This document shows positions 59,692-64,000 of a stretch of 64,000 nt of DNA, one piece after another. The notes beneath the pieces are model-generated. The model saw nothing but the letters and a program-made list of their open reading frames with translations. It was not told where the DNA came from and made no database searches. The translations under genes and the position numbers were made by a program. Within the stretch, counting starts at the first letter, position 1; every line of letters starts with the position of its first letter. This stretch comes from Paenibacillus_AK sp041641375 (GTDB lineage Bacteria; Bacillota; Bacilli; Paenibacillales; YIM-B00363): NCBI GenBank assembly GCA_041641375.1, contig JBEPYM010000003.1, positions 1 to 64,000 on the forward strand, in the 5' to 3' direction.

Positions 59692-59958
59692 TCATTTCTT
59701 GTCGAAACGATGCATGACCTTTTTCCTATTTATTCTTGTCACATAACAGGACTTACCATTATTAAAGAATACTTTATTTGCTTTAGGGCAAAAAAAAGTT
59801 ACTTCGTTCATATTTACAAACTTTCCTTGGTCTACTTTTTCAAACCCATGTCCCGATAGTAGTCGCTCTAATTGAAGCATCACCGAACCCTCTAAGACTC
59901 CGGTCGTGGTATAGATTTTTATTTTTCTATCCACGACTTTAACATAAATAATTTTCAT
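59692..59958 (-). CDS. LytTR-like DNA-binding protein
   Basis: 88 aa from ATG 59958 (GGGTGAT upstream). Almost exactly one LytTR domain: KIKIYTTTGVLEG..LERLLSGHGFEKVDQGKFVNMNEV..NKVFFNNGKSCYVTR. A stand-alone LytTR without receiver domain is a probable transcription regulator of phage or host genes. Confidence 0.7.
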   Translation of the reverse strand: MKIIYVKVVDRKIKIYTTTGVLEGSVMLQLERLLSGHGFEKVDQGKFVNMNEVTFFCPKANKVFFNNGKSCYVTRINRKKVMHRFDKK

Positions 59959-60048
59959 AATATCACCCGTTATCATCGTTTCCAAATGGAGTTATGATAT
60001 ACGGGTTAGCAAATCCCTGAACCGATCAGGAACAACAATGGTGAACCG

Positions 60049-60264
60049 ATGATCCGGGACTTAATTAGAATTTACATTCCTATGCTATTATTTTTTTGTT
60101 TCATTTCAGGCCTGCTATGGTTTTTTTATCCCGTCATTAGGTATGAATACCAGCAGCGTACAGGAGATCGTGTTATTGTTAGGATAGATAGATTTACTGG
60201 AGAATCGAGCGAGTTGTTCAAATCTCGGGGTTGGGTAGTTATTAAGCCTACAATATCAAAATAG
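60049..60264 (+). CDS. Small single-pass membrane protein
   Basis: 71 aa; N-terminal membrane helix (IYIPMLLFFCFISGLLWFFY) then a basic beta tail. Ribosome site weak. On the lysogenic strand; may be expressed from the prophage. Unknown. Confidence 0.5.
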   Translation: MIRDLIRIYIPMLLFFCFISGLLWFFYPVIRYEYQQRTGDRVIVRIDRFTGESSELFKSRGWVVIKPTISK

Positions 60265-60288
60265 CCCCCCAACGGGGCTTTTCTTATC
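60262..60288 (+). terminator. Terminator
   Basis: AGCCCC / GGGGCT stem followed by TTTCTT, directly after the membrane-protein stop. Confidence 0.72.
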
Positions 60289-60299
60289 AGGAGGTAAAC

Positions 60300-60338
60300 A
60301 GAAAAAAACCTCAGACATGGGAGGTCTAAGGTTTTAAT
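60300..60338. terminator. Bidirectional terminator
   Basis: AAAAAACCTCAGAC / AGGTCTAAGGTTTT-type imperfect stem with A and T runs on the two sides. Confidence 0.6.
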
Positions 60339-60425
60339 CTTCGCAAGTATGAAATGCACTCATACCACTTCTCGAATACAATCCCAATTCCTATTATAAA
60401 ACTAATCTTAAGTATCTGCAATTAA

Positions 60426-60453
60426 AAAATGGAGAGGATTTCTCCCCTCCACC
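60426..60453 (-). terminator. Terminator of the zinc-finger mini-gene
   Basis: Minus-strand GGAGGGGA-GAAA-TCCTCTCC followed by ATTTTTT. Confidence 0.72.
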
Positions 60454-60458
60454 TTCGC

Positions 60459-60569
60459 CTAAACCGAGGTTCTTCCTCGGAAAGACTTTCCGCATTGGTT
60501 GCAACGGAATACCGCTTCACCTTTACGAACTTGGGTTTGTAATCGAGATGAAATATGAGTACATTCCAT
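60459..60569 (-). CDS. Mini zinc-finger protein next to integrase
   Basis: 36 aa from ATG 60569 with AAGGAGGTG upstream: CNQCGKSFRGRTSV plus an upstream Cys and His. Own terminator downstream. Small and integrase-adjacent, so a candidate partner or excision factor, unproven. Confidence 0.55.
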   Translation of the reverse strand: MECTHISSRLQTQVRKGEAVFRCNQCGKSFRGRTSV

Positions 60570-60727
60570 TCTCGCACCTCCTTCCCGACGACTAGCTTTG
60601 CGATAGCTGTTGCCGTCTCCCATTCAGCTTCAAACTATGCTGACTAGGTAAGGAAGAGATGTCCCTATAACATAGTATTATTTAAATCGACATCAATCAA
60701 CAATTATTTCCAATCAGGAGGTACATC

Positions 60728-62158
60728 ATGAGAGCAGCGGCTTATATTCGCGTCAGCACTGAGGATCAAGCCAAGGAAGGATATTCTATCCCGGCTCAAC
60801 GTGACCGTTTAACGGCTTATGCAGCGAGTCAGGAATGGGAAATATTCGACTACTACGTAGATGATGGATTCTCTGCTAAAGACACCAAGCGCCCCAACTT
60901 TCAACGCATGATTAAAGACGCTCAGGAACGCCGCTTTGACGTTATATTAGTGCATAAGCTAGATAGATTCACCCGGAACGTGCGTGACCTCTATGACGTT
61001 CTGGACAGGCTCACAAAGTGGGGCGTATCTTTTCGATCCTCTCTTGAGCAATTCGATACAACTACAACCATGGGCAGGGCTATGATCGGTATGCTTGGGA
61101 TATTCGCGCAATGGGAACGGGAGACGATAGCGGATCGGGTTTATTGGGGAATGGAACAGAAGATCATATCCGGGAAGCGAAATGGTTCCTCTGCTCCTAT
61201 GGGGTTTGATCTTGTCGAAGGAAAACTCGTACCCAATGAAGATGTTGAATTTGTACAGCGGTTATTCAGAATGTACCTGGAGAACAAGGGTATGCCAACA
61301 ATCGTTAAGATCCTTTCTTCTGAAGGTCGGCCTATTCACATTAGAACATTATGGTACATCTTAAAGAACCCGATCTATTGCGGGGAATATAGGTGGAACT
61401 TCCGCAGCAAAGGAATAAGAACGCATAACCCGATTGTTGTTGAGGGAGATATCGAACCGATTGTGAGTAAGGAAGACTTTTACAAAGTTCAGGAATTAAC
61501 AAAGTCACGCGATAAAAAAGGTAGAGCAGCAACAAGCGATTATATATTCAGCGGGATTCTAAAATGTGATCGTTGCGGATATGCAATGACAGGCGGTATA
61601 AGGCATAGAAAAGAAGGCTCCCGTATGTTCTATCGTTGTTCAGGTAAAATAGGTTTCGGCAATTGTGATATGCCTATTATAGGCGAAGAGGCGGTCGAAG
61701 AGGCATTCTTTAAGATACTCGACTATGACAAGAAAGAATTATCTATGAAGTTAAAGGTTGACGAGCTGCCGAAATCTCGAAAGGATTCAACGGGCATATT
61801 AAAACAAATTGATCAAATTAAGAAGCGCCGGGAGAAATGGAGAACCGCTTTCGTTAACGACCTCATCACAATGGAAGAGTTAAAGAAGTATTCCGATCAG
61901 GAGAAAGAAAAGGAAAATGATCTAATTCAGGAATTGGAGGATTTGAAAAATTCATCAGATACACTCAGAACACCAAGTGAACTTTATGCGCTATTTAAGG
62001 ATATTAAAAGAGCTTGGTATGATATTTCAGATAGAACCTCTAAAAAGATGTTTATTAACGATATATTTTCCGACATCGTGATTAATTCGGATTCGACTCT
62101 TCCGGGTAGAGGGAATTCGTTCGGGTGTGTTGTAACGAGGTGGAAAACGATAGATTAG
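60728..62158 (+). CDS. int: Large serine integrase
   Basis: 476 aa. Resolvase catalytic domain 1-145: YIRVSTEDQ with Ser10, Arg-rich helix IPAQRDRL, VHKLDRFTRN, GMLGIFAQWERETIADR. Recombinase domain about 160-265; zinc ribbon LKCDRCGYAMTG..YRCSGKIGFGNC near 280-315; coiled coil about 345-410. AGGAGG 7 nt before ATG 60728. Performs directional recombination between attP and attB. The gene ends 2 bp before the left attP arm, the usual arrangement for this family. Confidence 0.96.
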   Translation: MRAAAYIRVSTEDQAKEGYSIPAQRDRLTAYAASQEWEIFDYYVDDGFSAKDTKRPNFQRMIKDAQERRFDVILVHKLDRFTRNVRDLYDVLDRLTKWGVSFRSSLEQFDTTTTMGRAMIGMLGIFAQWERETIADRVYWGMEQKIISGKRNGSSAPMGFDLVEGKLVPNEDVEFVQRLFRMYLENKGMPTIVKILSSEGRPIHIRTLWYILKNPIYCGEYRWNFRSKGIRTHNPIVVEGDIEPIVSKEDFYKVQELTKSRDKKGRAATSDYIFSGILKCDRCGYAMTGGIRHRKEGSRMFYRCSGKIGFGNCDMPIIGEEAVEEAFFKILDYDKKELSMKLKVDELPKSRKDSTGILKQIDQIKKRREKWRTAFVNDLITMEELKKYSDQEKEKENDLIQELEDLKNSSDTLRTPSELYALFKDIKRAWYDISDRTSKKMFINDIFSDIVINSDSTLPGRGNSFGCVVTRWKTID

Positions 62159-62160
62159 CG

Positions 62161-62189
62161 TCTTTTGATGTAACTAGGTTTTCCGCATG
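62161..62189. other. attR (right prophage junction)
   Basis: Phage arm TCTTTTGATGTAACTAGGT (62161-62179), predicted crossover TT (62180-62181), then chromosomal tadA sequence from 62182 (TCCGCATG..). Confidence 0.85.
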
Positions 62190-63170
62190 ACAGATACGCT
62201 GTGGCGATTGCCTAAGCGCCAGCTTAAATGCTTGGCGCGGTCCATGAAGCGGATCATCCTCGTCCGTTTCATATTCCACAACGTTCTTATTCGGGAAATC
62301 TCTCGCAAGCATTAGTTCATAACGGCTCTCAATCGTTACAATTCTCTCCTCATCGGGCATTGCTGAGATCAGCGCTTTAATAAGATGGGTTTTACCCGTA
62401 TTCGTAGCTCCAATGACTACCATATTAAAACGGCTGCGAACGACCACTAGAAGCAATTGCCTTACCGCTTCGTCCATTGTTCTATACTCGGATCGACATA
62501 ACGTCTCGAGATTAAAGCGTTTCACCGTATATAGCCGGATGGTCAGCGTTGGCTCTGCGGTAAATCCGAAGCCTGTTAATGTCACCCTTGAACCGTCTAA
62601 TAACAGTACCTCAGCCCATCTCTTCCGAGGATTAATGCGATCATTATTGAATAAGACCAAATTTTGCTGAATTCTCTCCACTTGGCTTATCTCCTGAAAA
62701 CGATAAGGAGAAGCCGTAGCTTTGCCGTCACGAACTTCAAAAATCCGTGTACCGACAACTTGAATTTCCTCTAATCCTTCACGGTTTCTCAGGACAAGCT
62801 CCAAAACGTTCATCCCGATCACTTCCGCGAACAATGCTTCCGCTAAGGAAGCGTAAGGAAGATTGCCGAATGATAAATGCTGCAGGCGTTTCTTGATAAT
62901 CCAATCCGAAATAACGGCCAGCATCTCCGCCCGCTCTTGCGGAAATCCGATTACCGCTCGATTCAGCTTCTCGGCATAACGCCGACGTTCTTCTTCACTC
63001 CAGCCCCTGGGAGTTGCAAGCATATGTCGTACTTCTTCCGTATAGGCCTGTAAATTCGACAATCCATCTGGCTTCTCTCCTGCACTAACGCTAGTTCCTG
63101 CAGACAAGGATTGAAGGTCAGCGGCATAAGCAGAAGAAGAAAACCGTTTGGCAGTACCTTCCCTATTCAT
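62182..63170 (-). pseudogene. tadA: TadA/CpaF ATPase, N-terminal fragment (cut by prophage)
   Basis: About 330 residues of a type II/IV secretion ATPase from ATG 63170 (AGGAGGGG upstream, ATGA overlap with tadZ). Walker A GATNTGKTHLI is intact and the sequence runs to ALRQSPQRICHAE, the Walker B region, where the prophage begins. The frame continues 32-33 codons into phage DNA to a stop at 62082, antisense to the integrase 3' end, giving a hybrid tail. Without the missing C-terminal domain it should not hydrolyse ATP productively. Confidence 0.93.
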
Positions 63171-64000
63171 TGTCCCCTCCTGCGATGCACCATTAGCCTC
63201 CGCAACCATGGGCGTTCAGTCTTCTGAAGCCTCTGTGCCCAATTCAGCTTCATCAATAAAGGATTGGCTACGGCATCAAAGGCTGCAGCATTACGTTCCT
63301 CTGCCGCAAGCCACTCATCCAAGCGGCCGCTGTCTAGCTGCAAATGTACGCTCTCCGTTAATCTCAGCTCTGTAAATGTGTTACAACCGGTTTCCTTACG
63401 AATTTCCTTCACTCCGAATCCCCCTGTCATTCGATGAGAACCTTGTAAGAGCACTAATTGGAATTGCTCTGGCAACATTCCAAACTGTGAGCCAACCTGA
63501 CCGGTCCATCGATGGATATCTTCCTGAAAGTGACTGAGATTGTCTGTCGTTACGAGAAACTTGTCATCGGCATCTCTCATTGCGCATACAGTTGCAGCAT
63601 TATCCCAATAGGCGCTTACATCGGCGATCGTCAGATCGAAGGCTTCCCGGGATGCTTTCAGCAATTGCATCATATCCTCTGGTTCATAATATTCTGCTTG
63701 CTCTCTAGCCATATTGCCGAATAAAACATGTAATTCCCCCAGCTTAGGGGAGCGAAAAGCATATTGTCGAAGCTTGTCGCCGGTCAGTGTGCCCGCCCTT
63801 AACTCCGGTCGTACTCCGTCCAATGTGACATCGGGCTTGTCTACCCCTAGGTAAAGATGGGTTTTTGCGCTCTTTAGATTAAGACATAAATAGCCGACTT
63901 TTCGGCCTGTTAGAGCCGCAATCCGATAAGCCGTTCCAAACGCTGTTAACGATGTTCCAATATTCGGCGTCGAGCCTGCAAAAGCCGCCAATCGCCCCGT
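63167..64000 (-). CDS. tadZ: CpaE/TadZ-like P-loop protein (5' end outside window)
   Basis: At least 277 residues, open at the right edge. ParA/MinD-like fold of CpaE/TadZ proteins that place the Tad apparatus: GSTPNIGTSLTAF in the P-loop position, VGYLCLNLK, FDLTIADVSAYWDNAATVCAMRDADDKFLVTTDN. The P-loop lacks the usual lysines (NIGTS instead of GxGKT/S), so ATP turnover may be weak or absent. Overlaps tadA by 4 bp. Confidence 0.75.
   Translation of the reverse strand, partial: TGRLAAFAGSTPNIGTSLTAFGTAYRIAALTGRKVGYLCLNLKSAKTHLYLGVDKPDVTLDGVRPELRAGTLTGDKLRQYAFRSPKLGELHVLFGNMAREQAEYYEPEDMMQLLKASREAFDLTIADVSAYWDNAATVCAMRDADDKFLVTTDNLSHFQEDIHRWTGQVGSQFGMLPEQFQLVLLQGSHRMTGGFGVKEIRKETGCNTFTELRLTESVHLQLDSGRLDEWLAAEERNAAAFDAVANPLLMKLNWAQRLQKTERPWLRRLMVHRRRGQ

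Noticed and set aside
15764..62181. Search for a tRNA gene as integration target
   Set aside because: No tRNA is visible at either junction; the junction clearly lies in tadA, as expected for a serine integrase.

Overview
The window looks like Paenibacillus or a close relative (Bacillota, moderate GC, AGGAGG-type ribosome binding sites). The chromosomal genes are typical of that group: ygxA, ygzB, a GH18 enzyme and perR beside an rRNA operon leader, then gatCAB, an EAL protein, an M24 peptidase and a Tad-type pilus locus. Nearly everything is on the minus strand.

Layout. (1) 1-330: leader and tandem promoters of an rRNA operon that runs off the left edge. (2) 0.4-12.2 kb: housekeeping chromosome. 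(3) 12.2-15.76 kb: distal half of a Tad pilus locus (two TadE-like proteins, two tiny paralogous membrane proteins, TadC, TadB, C-terminal part of the TadA/CpaF ATPase). (4) 15.76-62.18 kb: a 46.4-kb prophage with a large serine integrase. (5) 62.18-64.0 kb: N-terminal part of the same TadA/CpaF gene and a CpaE/TadZ-like gene open at the right edge. The prophage cuts the ATPase gene at its Walker B region. Removing 46,418 bp between two TT dinucleotides (15762-15763 and 62180-62181) restores one in-frame gene of 469 codons, and joining the two phage ends gives an attP with imperfect 19-bp inverted arms around the same TT.

The prophage is podovirus-like: P22-size portal, no tape-measure gene, long internal or ejection-type proteins and a beta-helix tailspike. 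From right to left it has integrase, small regulators, a divergent repressor/Cro switch with an AntA-type antirepressor (57.4-59.0 kb), many tiny early genes, a YqaJ exonuclease/RecT pair, a replisome organizer gene carrying 10-bp iterons, an HNH enzyme, a sigma-like late regulator, terminases, portal, scaffold, capsid, tail proteins, tailspike, a membrane-anchored SGNH hydrolase, a secreted trypsin-like protease, two large virion proteins, a second repressor/Cro/antirepressor switch with its own paired operators (21 kb), and holin and amidase.

Most notable: a stretch of about 0.75 kb (17.18-17.9 kb) has no credible gene, opens with a near-consensus plus-strand promoter (TTGTCA, 17 bp, TATAAT) and contains about nineteen local hairpins, two capped by GAAA tetraloops. 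It looks like a large structured phage noncoding RNA, comparable in size and setting to the ROOL and GOLLD classes. I could not test membership in either. Many prophage genes are under 60 codons. They are listed where a good ribosome binding site and tight packing support them.
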